Assembly (NCBI GenBank): GCA_002391235.1
Contig: DGRX01000020.1
Span: 31,967 to 95,966 of the forward strand
Direction: 5' to 3'
From: Treponema sp. UBA4377
GTDB lineage: Bacteria; Spirochaetota; Spirochaetia; Treponematales; Treponemataceae
Length of the DNA stretch: 64,000 bases
Shown: positions 33,437-42,978 of the stretch, piece by piece
How the letters are laid out: every line of letters begins with the position of its first letter
Position numbering within the stretch: the stretch's first letter is position 1
Program-made: the position numbers and the translations under genes
The notes under the pieces: model-generated
The model's database searches: none
What the model saw: the letters and a program-made list of their open reading frames with translations, nothing else
What the model was told of the DNA's origin: nothing

Positions 33437-35860
33437 TTACAAGCGCTGCCAGTCGTGGTCTTTGGCGTTCTTTCCCATGACGGCGACGATTTTGCTTCCG
33501 TCGCGCAGCTCCGACACAGGAACTGTGGCGCTTTCAAAAGTCTTTCCGTCAACTTCGATTGAAACGATTCCCTTGCAAACATGCTCCGGGTTTTTGACCT
33601 CGATGCTAAGGTTCATTCCGCGCCAGCGGCGTTCCACCTTAAAGCCGTCCCATTTTGCCGGAACGCAGGGGTCAAGCAAAAGCGCGTCGTATTGCGGTCG
33701 GATTCCCAAAATGTATTGGGTAATCGAATAGTAGTTCCAAGTGGCGGCTCCGCTAAGCCAAGAGACGCGCGTGTTTCCGGCGCGGGGCGAGAATGTGGAG
33801 TAGGTTGTTTGTCCTACGACATAGGGCTCGCTCTGGCGGATTTCGGCCTTGTCGTTGTAGGCCGGCGGAATCGAAGCCTTGCTGTATTCAAAGGCTTGGT
33901 CGCCGTTGCCCATCAAGGTTTCGGCGATTACGCCCCAGCCCTGGGTGTGGTTGAAGATTCCGGCGTTTTCTTTTATTCCTGCGTTGTAGACAACCGATGT
34001 CATTATTTGGCGCGGGGCTTTGACGAAGGGCGGCGCGCAAAGCATAAGGCCGTAAGGAGTCGCAAGCTTTTCCTTGACAGTCTTAAGGCATTCGCGGGCC
34101 TGCTCTTCCGTCGCGGCGCCGCTCATTACCGCCCAGACTTGCGTGTTAAAGTAAACTTGGCCTTCTTCCATTGTGTGGGTTCCGTAAACGGTTCCGTCTT
34201 CGGCCACGGCCCAGATGAACCATTTTCCGTCCCAGCATTTTTTCTGAATGTTCTTGTCCAAAGTCTCGCGCTCTTTAAGAGCCCAGTCGCTTTCGGAATT
34301 CTTTCCAAGGCGGCGGGCGATGTCGGCGTATGTCGTAAGGCCAAGGCGCAGCTGGAAGGCGACGAACAAAGACTCGCCCTTGTAGCCCAGCTTAAGGCAG
34401 TCGTTCCAGTCGGCGAGCAAGCCGCAGGGAAGGCCGTCGGCGCCCATTCGCTCAAGGTTGAACAAAAGCGCCTGCTTTAGGTGCTCGAATACCGTCGCCT
34501 CGCCGCCGTCGGCGTAAGGAACGACCTTCTTGTAAAAGTCAAAGTCTCCTGTTTCGGCAACATAGCAGGGAATCGAGTTGAAGAACCATTGGCAGTCGTC
34601 GCTGCGGAACTCTTCCGGCTTGGGCGCCTTTTCATGTCCTGCGTTGAAGTCCTTTGAAATTACCGGAACGGCGCCGCCGTTTTGGCACTGGCCGCTAATC
34701 ATGCGGACAAGGCGCGCTTCGGCCTCTTGCGGAATCGCGGCGGCGACGCCTAGAATGTCTTGGACGCTGTCGCGGTAGCCCAAGCCGTCGCGCTCTCCGT
34801 TGTAGACCAAGCTGGCGGCGCGGCTCCAGGCGAATGTGATGAGGCAGTTGTAGAGGCCCCAAACGTTTACCGTGTGGTTTATGTCCTCGTCGGGAGTCAT
34901 GGCTTTAAAGCTTCCTAATTTGGCGTGCCAATTCTTTTTAAGCTTGTCCAACTCTTGGTCGGCGCGCTCGGCGCTTCCAAATTCATCAAGCGTTTTCTTT
35001 CCTTGGGTCCACGCGTCGCCGATTCCGAACAAGACGATGATTTCCTTTGTCTCGCCTGCGGCCAATTCAACGTCGCTTTGGAAAGAGGCGCAGAGGCTGT
35101 CGCCGTAGGCTTTTGAGCCAAAGCATTTTCCGGCGATGACGGCGGCCGGCTCCTTGTAGCTTCCGTATGTTCCCAAAAAGGCCTCGCGGCTTGTGTCAAA
35201 GCCCGACACTTTTCCCTGGGCCAAGGCCATCCAGCAGTGCTGCCATGATTTGCCCGGCTCCTCGTTGGGGAACTGCTTGTACAAGTTGTCGTGAATGGCA
35301 AAGCGCAAAAGATTGTCCTTTTGCTCGCCCTTGCAAATGAAAAGGGAGTACTGCAAGTTTACTTGGTCTTGCGTCGTGTTCCACTGGTTTGACGGCTCGC
35401 AGTATGTGAAGGCGGAGATTTTTCTTGCCTTGCCAGAATTGTTTGTAAGCTTTAGGCGCCAGTATTCAAAGTTTTGTCCAAGCGGAACGTAGTAAAGCGT
35501 CTCGGACTTGATTCCGGAATATTCAGACGTGATTTTTGTGTAGGCCGTTCCGTGGCGGCATTCGCTCTTGTACTGGTCAAGAGGTTTTCCGCAGGGTTGC
35601 CAGCTGGCCGACCAATAGTCGCCGGATTCTTGGTCGCGCAGGTAAAAGTAGCGGCCGGGAGCGTCCATCGGTATTGAGTTGAGTCTAAGGCGCATAAAGC
35701 GGCCTTGCGCGCCAGACTTGTAAAAGCCGTAGCCGCCCGCGTTGTTTGTTATTACCGCTCCGTATTCGGTGGAGCCGAGGTAGTTGCTCCAAGAAGCCGG
35801 CGTGTCCGGGCGAGTGATGACATATTCTTTCTGCTCGTCGTCAAAATATCCGTAGGTCAT
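33437..35860 (-). CDS. GH94 family glycoside phosphorylase (cellobiose phosphorylase-like)
   Basis: The 807-residue cytoplasmic enzyme matches GH94 throughout: YGYFDDEQKEYVITRPDTP at the start, FLGTYGSYKEP, GYRDSVQDILG, then LLADWNDCL with catalytic Asp487. YNAGIKENAGIFNHTQGW and SWLSGAATWNYY line the phosphate and sugar sites. Such enzymes split beta-linked disaccharides with phosphate to give a sugar-1-phosphate plus a free sugar, saving ATP in fermenters. Cellobiose is the first guess; chitobiose, cellodextrin or laminaribiose are possible from sequence alone. There is no signal peptide. An RBS (AGGAGA) precedes the ATG. A GH1 beta-glucosidase at 45932 could work on the same sugars. Confidence 0.88.
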   Translation of the reverse strand: MTYGYFDDEQKEYVITRPDTPASWSNYLGSTEYGAVITNNAGGYGFYKSGAQGRFMRLRLNSIPMDAPGRYFYLRDQESGDYWSASWQPCGKPLDQYKSECRHGTAYTKITSEYSGIKSETLYYVPLGQNFEYWRLKLTNNSGKARKISAFTYCEPSNQWNTTQDQVNLQYSLFICKGEQKDNLLRFAIHDNLYKQFPNEEPGKSWQHCWMALAQGKVSGFDTSREAFLGTYGSYKEPAAVIAGKCFGSKAYGDSLCASFQSDVELAAGETKEIIVLFGIGDAWTQGKKTLDEFGSAERADQELDKLKKNWHAKLGSFKAMTPDEDINHTVNVWGLYNCLITFAWSRAASLVYNGERDGLGYRDSVQDILGVAAAIPQEAEARLVRMISGQCQNGGAVPVISKDFNAGHEKAPKPEEFRSDDCQWFFNSIPCYVAETGDFDFYKKVVPYADGGEATVFEHLKQALLFNLERMGADGLPCGLLADWNDCLKLGYKGESLFVAFQLRLGLTTYADIARRLGKNSESDWALKERETLDKNIQKKCWDGKWFIWAVAEDGTVYGTHTMEEGQVYFNTQVWAVMSGAATEEQARECLKTVKEKLATPYGLMLCAPPFVKAPRQIMTSVVYNAGIKENAGIFNHTQGWGVIAETLMGNGDQAFEYSKASIPPAYNDKAEIRQSEPYVVGQTTYSTFSPRAGNTRVSWLSGAATWNYYSITQYILGIRPQYDALLLDPCVPAKWDGFKVERRWRGMNLSIEVKNPEHVCKGIVSIEVDGKTFESATVPVSELRDGSKIVAVMGKNAKDHDWQRL

Positions 35861-35917
35861 AGTTTCTCCTAGTTTGAAGTGTCCACACAGTTTATATAAA
35901 ATATAAAAGAAATTCTA

Positions 35918-35959
35918 GGGGGTGGAAAGCCCCGCGCCCTTGCGCGTCTTTCCACCCCC
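35918..35959. repeat. 12-bp perfect inverted repeat between divergent genes
   Basis: GGGGGTGGAAAG (35918-35929) and CTTTCCACCCCC (35948-35959) enclose a smaller GCGC/GCGC hairpin. It lies between the GH94 start (minus) and the LysM/M23 gene (plus) and could be an operator or a leader hairpin. A T-rich run follows on the plus strand, but no plus-strand gene ends here. Confidence 0.7.
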
Positions 35960-36006
35960 CTTAATTTTTCTATTAAATTTTTCTTCTATTTTCCGATAAT
36001 AGACGT

Positions 36007-37113
36007 ATGGAAATAATAAGTTATGTGGGCGGATCGGCCGCTGTCCGCCGCGGCGGGCTAAGCCGGGGGCTGGGCCTTCCAAAAATCGCGATGCCGACGC
36101 TGCGAATTAAGCCCTTTTATCCTCTTTTGACGCTTAAAAAAATCGGTTCGTATTTGTGGACCCTTCCTTTGCTTGCAATCCTTGCGGCGCTTCCTCTTGC
36201 CGCCAACAAGGCCTACGACTTTATGCAAAGCCGCTCAAATCCGCTTTCGCTCAAAAACGAGGCGATTGACGAAATGCAGTTCATAAACGAGGCGATGTCT
36301 AAATTCGCGCTTAGTTCCGGCGACGCGATCGACGATGACGGAAACGTTTCCGGCGCTTCGTCCGCTCCGCTTTTCCATGACAAGGTGGCTTACCAAACAT
36401 ACAAGGTAAAGGCCGGCGAGACCATTGGCGGCATCACAATCAAATTTGGCCTTAAAAACGTTTCGACAATCATCGCGGTAAACGGAATCGAAAACGTCCG
36501 CCAAGTTTATTCCGGACAAAAGCTTGTGATTCCCTCTTGCGACGGATTGAAGTACAAGGTCAAGGCCGGAAACACAATCCAGGGAATCAGCGCCAAGTAC
36601 GGCGCCGCCGTCGAGGACATTCTTGACGCCAACGATTTAGACACAATGACATTGACTGTCGGCCAGGAATTGTTCATTCCCGGCGCCAAGCTGGACCGCG
36701 ACACGTTGCGCCGCGCGATGGGCGAAAGTTGGGACAGCCCCTTAAAGAGCCTTTGGCGCCTTACGTCAAAGTGCGGCTGGCGAGGGGACCCCTTTACCGG
36801 AGTCAAGCAATACCACCCGGGCTTGGACATGGCCTGTCCGACAGGAACTCCGATTTACGCGGCGCTTGGCGGAAAGGTTTTGCAAGCCAGCTTCTCCCGC
36901 ATTTACGGAAACTACATCATCATCGACCACGGAAACGGCTACCAAACTTTGTACGGCCACATGTCAAAGAAAATCAGTTCAACTGGCGAATACGTTCAGC
37001 AAGGGCAAAAAATCGGACTTGTCGGATCCACAGGATATTCGACCGGCCCCCACTTGCATTGGACGGTTTACAAGAACGGAAAGGTCGTCGACCCATTGAC
37101 CCTTATCAAATAA
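36007..37113 (+). CDS. LysM and M23-family peptidoglycan endopeptidase
   Basis: The 368-residue protein has one membrane anchor or signal near residues 45-65, after a basic N-terminus. Two LysM domains follow (about 130-175, YKVKAGETIGGITIKFG, and 180-222). An M23 LytM-type peptidase domain spans about 255-360. Metal and catalytic residues are present: H-x-G-L-D (HPGLDMA), YGHM and HLHW. It cleaves peptide cross-links in the periplasm or helps activate other wall enzymes. The ATG follows a GATAAT -10-like element by six bases. The extra N-terminal 30 residues before the anchor could reflect a later start. Confidence 0.88.
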   Translation: MEIISYVGGSAAVRRGGLSRGLGLPKIAMPTLRIKPFYPLLTLKKIGSYLWTLPLLAILAALPLAANKAYDFMQSRSNPLSLKNEAIDEMQFINEAMSKFALSSGDAIDDDGNVSGASSAPLFHDKVAYQTYKVKAGETIGGITIKFGLKNVSTIIAVNGIENVRQVYSGQKLVIPSCDGLKYKVKAGNTIQGISAKYGAAVEDILDANDLDTMTLTVGQELFIPGAKLDRDTLRRAMGESWDSPLKSLWRLTSKCGWRGDPFTGVKQYHPGLDMACPTGTPIYAALGGKVLQASFSRIYGNYIIIDHGNGYQTLYGHMSKKISSTGEYVQQGQKIGLVGSTGYSTGPHLHWTVYKNGKVVDPLTLIK

Positions 37114-37131
37114 TTTTCAGAGGATAGAAAA

Positions 37132-37395
37132 ATGGAATTTCCAAAAATGACAGCGGTTTGCGTTTGCGGCGGTTGCGGCCGAACGATTGAAAAGGATTAT
37201 GTGTTTTGTCCTTGGTGCGGAAGAAGCCGCGTGACCGACGAAGATTGCGAAGAGGCGATTGATTCCGCTTTTGAATGCATTGAAGAAAAACAAATGGAAA
37301 AATACTTTGAGCGCCTTGAAAAAATGGAAAAAAAAGTTGACGCTCTTGTGACAGACTTGAACGCTCTTGCTTTGAGCGCGGAGATGCATAAATGA
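37132..37395 (+). CDS. Small zinc-ribbon protein with coiled coil
   Basis: The 87-residue protein has a zinc ribbon (C-G-G-C-G then C-P-W-C-G, about residues 12-30), followed by an acidic helix and a coiled-coil-like segment (about 55-85). The function is unknown. Such small ribbons often bind nucleic acid or a partner protein. AGAGGA precedes the ATG, it lies 18 bases after the M23 gene, and it overlaps the following gene by ATGA. Confidence 0.72.
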   Translation: MEFPKMTAVCVCGGCGRTIEKDYVFCPWCGRSRVTDEDCEEAIDSAFECIEEKQMEKYFERLEKMEKKVDALVTDLNALALSAEMHK

Positions 37396-39524
37396 ATTTT
37401 TTTTGTCGAATCGGAAAAATCTTTTTGGCGGCTTTTGCCGCCTTGGCTCTTGGCGCGCCGCTTTTTGCGGAGATAACATTTTCTTCTCCCAACTTGAACG
37501 AACAAAACGAGCTTTTGTTCGCGCTGAACCATAAAATTTCCGGCTCGACAGAATATTCAACAATATTTAAAAGCAAAATCGTCAACGGCAAGGCGGAAGC
37601 CTTTCCGCAAGCGGTGACTTGCTTTCCAGAACGCCTTTCGGTTTTTGGCGCCACGAACAGTTTGCTTGTCAGAAACCGCTATGGACGCGCTGTTTACGAC
37701 TTTGCGCAAAAGAAACTGCAATGGCTTAGTCATGTTTCTTCGCTTCCGGAAAACGCGGCTTCGCCTTTGCCGGCGGAAATCAGCGCGACTGGAAAATGGT
37801 ATTGCGCGATTGAAAGAACGGATGTGTTTAAGGGCCGCCTTGTTATAGTTGAAGTCGCCACGTCAAAGAAAATCGTTTTGAATGACGACGCGGCTTTCAG
37901 CTACACAAACGTTCCTGTAAAATGGTCGTATGACGGAAAGAATTGCCTTTACGAAAAAAACGGCGTGATTTATTTTTGCAATCCCGAAATGCTTTTTAAG
38001 AATCTCTTGATTCAAGAAGAATTTAGAAAGCTTGGCTCTGGAACGATTAACAACGTTTATTGGAACGACTCAGGCTTAATCACATACATTTCCAAAGACT
38101 TGATTTTTCAAATCGATATAAAGGAGCTTTTCACGCTTGGCCTTTACGGAGACTTTATTCAAGTAGGAAAAATCGTGGGCCGCCTTCCGCAAGGCTTTAA
38201 CGGAACGACAGACCGTTTTTGGGTTAATAAGAGCGGAACGGAATTTATCGTGATTAGAGGCGACGAAGTCGTTTCTTACTACAAGAGAAAGCCGCATGAA
38301 GAGGCAGGAGCCTTTGTTCAAATCTTGTATTCTTGCTCCTTTGCCGAACAGGATATGGCTGTTTTGAGCTTTGACGTGTTTTGGACCAATTGGGGCGAGG
38401 CAGCTATTTGCGCAAGGCTTGCGCGCCGCGGAAACGGAAGCCAATGCTCGGCGATTTATACAATCAGCTCAAGCGGCAAGATGTCGCGCCGCGTTTTCGC
38501 TAAAGACACATGCGGCAATGTCTGCGTCAGCCCCGACAAGATGTTCGTGGCGATTACCGGCGGAGAAAGCGCGTCCATTTATTCCGCCAAGAATTTTGAA
38601 TTGTATCATCAAATCAAGAGCCAAAAAGTTTATTCGATGGTTTGGCGCGACAACGGCAACTTGATTCTCGGCGGCGCTCGTGACGTGTCAAAATTTTCCT
38701 TGACGGATTGCTCTATTGAGCCTTTGTTCGCTTCAAGCTCGCAAAAAGCCGGCTGGAACGAAAACGGCGACATAGTTTTTGACAACGGCGTGGATTCCGA
38801 CAAGTTTGTTTTAAGTCAAAAAGATTTGTCTTGGAGCAAGCAAAATGCCGCCGCCGTGAAAACCGCCGCCCAAAACGAAAGCTACCGCGCTTTTTGCGGA
38901 ACGACAAAGAATGTCCTTTACTCAAACGCTCTTTACGTAAGGACTCTTTCGGGTGACATTACAACCCGCGCTCTTATTCCTCAAAGCGCGCGTTTGAACA
39001 ACGACAGCAGGCAAGTCGCCTTGGTCTTTGACGCGGATGAAAATCCTGACGGCCTTGACGTCGTGCTGGCTTTGTGCCACAGCTACGGGCTAAAGTGCAA
39101 CTTTTTCTTTAACGGAGAATTTGTCCGCCGCTATCCAAAAGAAACGCGAGAAATAGCGAAGAGCGGCCACGAGTGCGCGGCGATTTTCTTTAACAACATT
39201 GATTTGACAAACAAATATGTTTATGACGACAATAAGTACGTTTCAAAGGGCTTGGCGCGCTTGGAGGACTTGTTCTACCAATGCTCAGGCCGCGAGCTAA
39301 GCCTTTACTGGCACGCTCCCAACAACAAGGCCGACGAAAAGATTCGCGCCGAGGGAGCGGCTGCCGGCTACCAATACGTTGACTTTAACGATTCTAGAAT
39401 CATCGAGATAACGGCTGGAAAGGCCAGTCTCTCCGGCCCGCGCTTGTACGAAAAGTTTGACTTGTTGGTGAACGAAATCTTCGCCACTGGCGCCGAAGTC
39501 GTAACGCTTAGCCGGCTGCGTTAA
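37392..39524 (+). CDS. Exported beta-propeller protein fused to a degenerate polysaccharide-deacetylase domain
   Basis: The 710-residue product has a signal peptide (to about residue 25, ending PLFAEI). A long beta-rich region of blade-like repeats (about 30-500) follows. The C-terminal NodB-like domain (about 530-705) reads RQVALVFDADEN at motif 1, then CNFFFNGEFVRRYPKETREIAKSGHECA. True deacetylases need FDD and an H-x-x-x-H zinc motif. Here motif 1 is FDAD and only the first His (GHE) remains, so catalysis is doubtful. It may bind glycans at the envelope. It is coupled to the zinc-ribbon gene by four bases. Confidence 0.68.
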   Translation: MNFFCRIGKIFLAAFAALALGAPLFAEITFSSPNLNEQNELLFALNHKISGSTEYSTIFKSKIVNGKAEAFPQAVTCFPERLSVFGATNSLLVRNRYGRAVYDFAQKKLQWLSHVSSLPENAASPLPAEISATGKWYCAIERTDVFKGRLVIVEVATSKKIVLNDDAAFSYTNVPVKWSYDGKNCLYEKNGVIYFCNPEMLFKNLLIQEEFRKLGSGTINNVYWNDSGLITYISKDLIFQIDIKELFTLGLYGDFIQVGKIVGRLPQGFNGTTDRFWVNKSGTEFIVIRGDEVVSYYKRKPHEEAGAFVQILYSCSFAEQDMAVLSFDVFWTNWGEAAICARLARRGNGSQCSAIYTISSSGKMSRRVFAKDTCGNVCVSPDKMFVAITGGESASIYSAKNFELYHQIKSQKVYSMVWRDNGNLILGGARDVSKFSLTDCSIEPLFASSSQKAGWNENGDIVFDNGVDSDKFVLSQKDLSWSKQNAAAVKTAAQNESYRAFCGTTKNVLYSNALYVRTLSGDITTRALIPQSARLNNDSRQVALVFDADENPDGLDVVLALCHSYGLKCNFFFNGEFVRRYPKETREIAKSGHECAAIFFNNIDLTNKYVYDDNKYVSKGLARLEDLFYQCSGRELSLYWHAPNNKADEKIRAEGAAAGYQYVDFNDSRIIEITAGKASLSGPRLYEKFDLLVNEIFATGAEVVTLSRLR

Positions 39525-39536
39525 AGCCTGTCGGAA

Positions 39537-40640
39537 CTAAATCTTGGCGGCGCGTTCTTGCAAAAGCGCGTCGGCGATTGCAAGCGCGGCCATCGCTTCC
39601 ACGACGGGAACGATTCTTGGGCACAAGCAAACGTCGTGGCGGCCTTGAATTTTCAATTTTGTCTCAGCCAATTTTCCCTTTGACATTTTGACGGTTTTTT
39701 GCTCGACAAAAACACTGGGCACCGGCTTTATGGCAAGCCTAAAAATTATCGTGTTTCCGTTTGAGATTCCTCCCAAGAGGCCGCCTGAATTATTGGTTGA
39801 AAAAAACGCTTTCCCGCCTTTCAGTTCCATAATGTCGTTGTTTTCAGAGCCTGTCATGTCGCAGGCGGCAAAGCCCGCGCCAAATTCTATGCCTTTGACC
39901 GCTCCTATGGAAAGCATGGCGGCGGCAAGCGTTGCGTCCAGCTTTTCAAAGACAGGCTCGCCAAGCCCGGCGGGGACTCCCTTTATCTGGCATTCGACTA
40001 TGCCGCCAGCCGAGTCTCCTTTGGCCCGCAATTCTTCGACGCGCTCCTGCATGGCGCGGGCGGCGTTAAGGTCTGCCGCGCGCAAAGGGTTTCGCTCGAT
40101 TGCCTTAAGGTCGATTTTTTTGCAAGAGATTCCGGCGGCGCGAAGAGTGTAGGCTGTGACAGAAAATTTTTTGCCGAGGGTTTGCTCCAAAAATTGCAGC
40201 GCAAGAGCTCCTGCGGCGACGCGGGCGCATGTTTCCCTTCCGCTGGCTCTTCCTCCTCCGCGATAGTCGCGAAAGCCGTATTTTTCTTGGTACGTAAAGT
40301 CCGCGTGTCCTGGGCGAAAAGCATCCTTTAAATTTGAGTAGTCGCTTGAATGTTGCGAACTGTTTCGTATCTCTATCGCGATAGGAGTTCCTTGCGCTTT
40401 TCCTTCAAAGACGCCGCTAAGGATTTCCGCTTTGTCGGCTTCGCTCCGGGCGGTTACGGCCGCGTTGAATTTTCCGTCGTTTTTCGCTCCGGGGCGGCGG
40501 CGGTCAAGCCGTTCCTGAATTTTAGCCAAGTCGATTTTTGTTCCAGCGGGAACTCCGTCCACTACCACGCCAAGCGCGGTTCCATGGCTTTCGCCAAAAG
40601 TCGTGGCCCTGAAAATTTTTCCGAATGTCGATCCGCTCAT
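39537..40640 (-). CDS. aroC: Chorismate synthase
   Basis: AroC (367 residues) makes chorismate from EPSP using reduced FMN. Family blocks: GKIFRATTFGESHG at 7-20, RRRPG near 48, FRPGHADFTYQEKYG with the following RGGGRASGRET, and the C-terminal GRHDVCLCPRIVPVVEAM. Length is normal. Its start codon overlaps the stop of the upstream lipase gene by four bases (on the minus strand), an unexpected partner for a shikimate gene. Expression may depend on the lipase message. Confidence 0.95.
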   Translation of the reverse strand: MSGSTFGKIFRATTFGESHGTALGVVVDGVPAGTKIDLAKIQERLDRRRPGAKNDGKFNAAVTARSEADKAEILSGVFEGKAQGTPIAIEIRNSSQHSSDYSNLKDAFRPGHADFTYQEKYGFRDYRGGGRASGRETCARVAAGALALQFLEQTLGKKFSVTAYTLRAAGISCKKIDLKAIERNPLRAADLNAARAMQERVEELRAKGDSAGGIVECQIKGVPAGLGEPVFEKLDATLAAAMLSIGAVKGIEFGAGFAACDMTGSENNDIMELKGGKAFFSTNNSGGLLGGISNGNTIIFRLAIKPVPSVFVEQKTVKMSKGKLAETKLKIQGRHDVCLCPRIVPVVEAMAALAIADALLQERAAKI

Positions 40641-42868
40641 AATTTAATTCCAAATTGCACGGTTGGGAAAATGCTGAAGTTGTCGTTTATTACCCAAGGG
40701 TCGTGGCGATATTTTATGTAGTCTCCGTAAAAATAATCTTCGTTCATTTCGTGAATGTTGAAGTTCAATTCAAGGGCTGAGTAGAATTGCACGCGCTTTG
40801 CCGGCTTTATCGAAAGCATAAAGCGGGTTGCCGGAATCATGGCAAAATGCCATTTTTCGGCATAAATGGAGTCTTCTGAATATGAATAATATGATGTGTA
40901 CCTTGCAAAGCGCGCGTAGGCTTCCGCGTTCAACATGACAGGTCCGCAAAGACAGTGCTGCGTTCCGAGACCCAAGCTGAACGACTGGGTGGCTTTTGGA
41001 TCTTTGATGACAAAGCCAAAAAGACCTAACATATAAAGTTTTTGCAGGCCGCTGGTCATGCCGACTTCCAAATAGCCGTCGGTGTCGATGTGGGTTTCAA
41101 AACTCATGTGCGAGACGTCGGTGTTTTTTAGCTTGCCGTCTTTGATCGCGATTTTGGCATCGTGGCCTTTGAGCTTTTTGTAGCTGGCTGGGCTCCCGTC
41201 CATTTTTTCCAGAGCTTCTTTTCCGACTTCAAAACTGTAGACATTGCCCAGGTGGGCGCCCGCGCATTTTTTGCTTATTGTTCCGAGGTAGGTTCCGTCG
41301 GAATCGTAGCGGTCTATCGTCACTCTTACCGGCGTGGGAACGAGCGAGTCGCGGTAAACCAAGAGAGAAAAGTTTTGGGAATATGGAAAGCCGATTGAAA
41401 TCGGGCCAAAGTTTCCTATCGGGATTTGCCAAGCCGCGAGCGGGGCTTTTGTTTCCTTTAGATGCAAAACGCCGTCGTAAATATGCGCGTAAATGTTTCC
41501 CTTGTCGTCAACGACCGCTCCGTTAAAGACGCCCTTTATTCTGACGATTGAGCTTTGCCTGCTGGAAAAAAGGTCAAACTCGTCAAGCGCCACAAGCCAA
41601 GACAAGTAGGATTGCATGGCGTGCATGTCGACAAAGGCGTTGAGGCTGTATTCAAGCAAGACTTGCGTTCTTGTGTCGGCCTTTTTCTTAATCGTGTAAA
41701 AGAGGCGCCTTAGGCCTGTTAGCGAGTCGTCGCGCCCTTTTTTTGCCATGCCCCATGCTTCTTCGCGCTTGCGCTCTTCCGCTGACGGAAACTGCTTGGC
41801 GATTGTTTTTGAAAGGCGCTTGTGCAGGGGGAAAATGCTTTTGTAAAACGACCTTACGCTTGGATTTATCACCGCAAGGCTGTCGCCGACTTTTGTCGGA
41901 ATGAACGTTCCTGTGTTGAACGGGTGGTATTCTCGGCCAAGCAATTTTGTGTAAAGCGCGTTCATTTTTGGAACAAAGTCTTCTTGGTATTCCTTAAGGC
42001 TGTCGCAAGTCCATGAATTTACAATCGCCTTTGTGACGCCGAATTTTGTGAAGCGCCATTTTTTTTGGTAGATTGGCGCCGCCGGAACCATGTCTTCGCC
42101 GTTTAGTATGTTGAAAATATAATCGTATTTTTCGTCATGCGCGTCTTTTCGCGTCGTAACGTTCGGCGTGGCGTAGGTGTACGAAAAAACTCTGTCCTGC
42201 GAAACTATGTCTTCGTCAACCAAGACGGCGCTCAAAAGGTTTGACGAAGCCGCTCCGCGCGAGTGTCCTGTAATCAAAACAGAGGATCTCTTTAAGTCAA
42301 GCTTGCGCTTTTGGGCGTAGTCCAGCAAGCTTAGCTTGACTTTGGTGACTGCTTTTAAAAAGCCTTCATGGTATTCAGGCGGATCTTTTTTTAGGAGCTT
42401 TACGGAGCTGTCCTGAATGTTGATGTTTGAAAGCCATTCCTCTTCGTTGCCAGGCGTTCCTCTTATTACAACAAAGACCAAGTCGCGGCCGCTCGAAAGT
42501 TTTTTAAAGCCCAAAGAAAAGGCGGCCTGGTTTATTCCGTAAACATCGTCTGAATAGTCGATGTCGTAATGCCATTCGATGTTTTCGTAAGGAACGCCGT
42601 ATTTTGCGTAGGCTTGCGCAAGGGCGTTGTCGCGCGTTTTATCCTTGGCGTCGTAAGCCAAGCAGCTTAACGCGCCGGCCGCCCTGGCCAGCTTGTGGTT
42701 GTAGGCAGGCTTTTCAAATGGCTCGAACCATGCGTCGTTCCATTCAACAGTGATGGGAACGAGAGTGTCTTTTTCGGCCCCTCGTCCCTCGACGTTCACT
42801 GTCACTTTTTGCGCGGCCAATGTTCCGCAGAGAAAAACTGATAAAAGCGCGGCGGCTGTTCTTTTCAT
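40637..42868 (-). CDS. Exported class 3 lipase with C-terminal beta-barrel-like region
   Basis: The 743-residue product has a signal peptide (about 1-19, FLCGTLAAQ). Residues about 60-300 form a fungal-type (class 3) lipase with the nucleophile S203 in GHSRG, an oxyanion region VVIRGTPG and an NGEDMVP block near the expected catalytic Asp. A middle region of about 200 residues follows. The last 110-150 residues alternate polar and aromatic residues (FARYTSYYSYS, FYSALELNFNIHEM) and end in an aliphatic residue, as in outer-membrane beta-barrels. The protein may be surface-anchored through this part; that is inference. It is coupled to aroC. Confidence 0.72.
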   Translation of the reverse strand: MKRTAAALLSVFLCGTLAAQKVTVNVEGRGAEKDTLVPITVEWNDAWFEPFEKPAYNHKLARAAGALSCLAYDAKDKTRDNALAQAYAKYGVPYENIEWHYDIDYSDDVYGINQAAFSLGFKKLSSGRDLVFVVIRGTPGNEEEWLSNINIQDSSVKLLKKDPPEYHEGFLKAVTKVKLSLLDYAQKRKLDLKRSSVLITGHSRGAASSNLLSAVLVDEDIVSQDRVFSYTYATPNVTTRKDAHDEKYDYIFNILNGEDMVPAAPIYQKKWRFTKFGVTKAIVNSWTCDSLKEYQEDFVPKMNALYTKLLGREYHPFNTGTFIPTKVGDSLAVINPSVRSFYKSIFPLHKRLSKTIAKQFPSAEERKREEAWGMAKKGRDDSLTGLRRLFYTIKKKADTRTQVLLEYSLNAFVDMHAMQSYLSWLVALDEFDLFSSRQSSIVRIKGVFNGAVVDDKGNIYAHIYDGVLHLKETKAPLAAWQIPIGNFGPISIGFPYSQNFSLLVYRDSLVPTPVRVTIDRYDSDGTYLGTISKKCAGAHLGNVYSFEVGKEALEKMDGSPASYKKLKGHDAKIAIKDGKLKNTDVSHMSFETHIDTDGYLEVGMTSGLQKLYMLGLFGFVIKDPKATQSFSLGLGTQHCLCGPVMLNAEAYARFARYTSYYSYSEDSIYAEKWHFAMIPATRFMLSIKPAKRVQFYSALELNFNIHEMNEDYFYGDYIKYRHDPWVINDNFSIFPTVQFGIKL

Positions 42869-42978
42869 TTTTTAGCTTCCTGTTTATAAAAAAGGATGAG
42901 CAATTATAGCGTATTTTCGCCGTTTTTTTCTAGTGGAGAAGCTCCAAACTTGTGGATAGGATTAAAAGCCGCGCGCTG

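Noticed and set aside
33581..34480. 299-codon ORF opposite the GH94 gene
   Set aside because: The GH94 motifs on the minus strand are complete, and the plus-strand product shows no domain or start signal.
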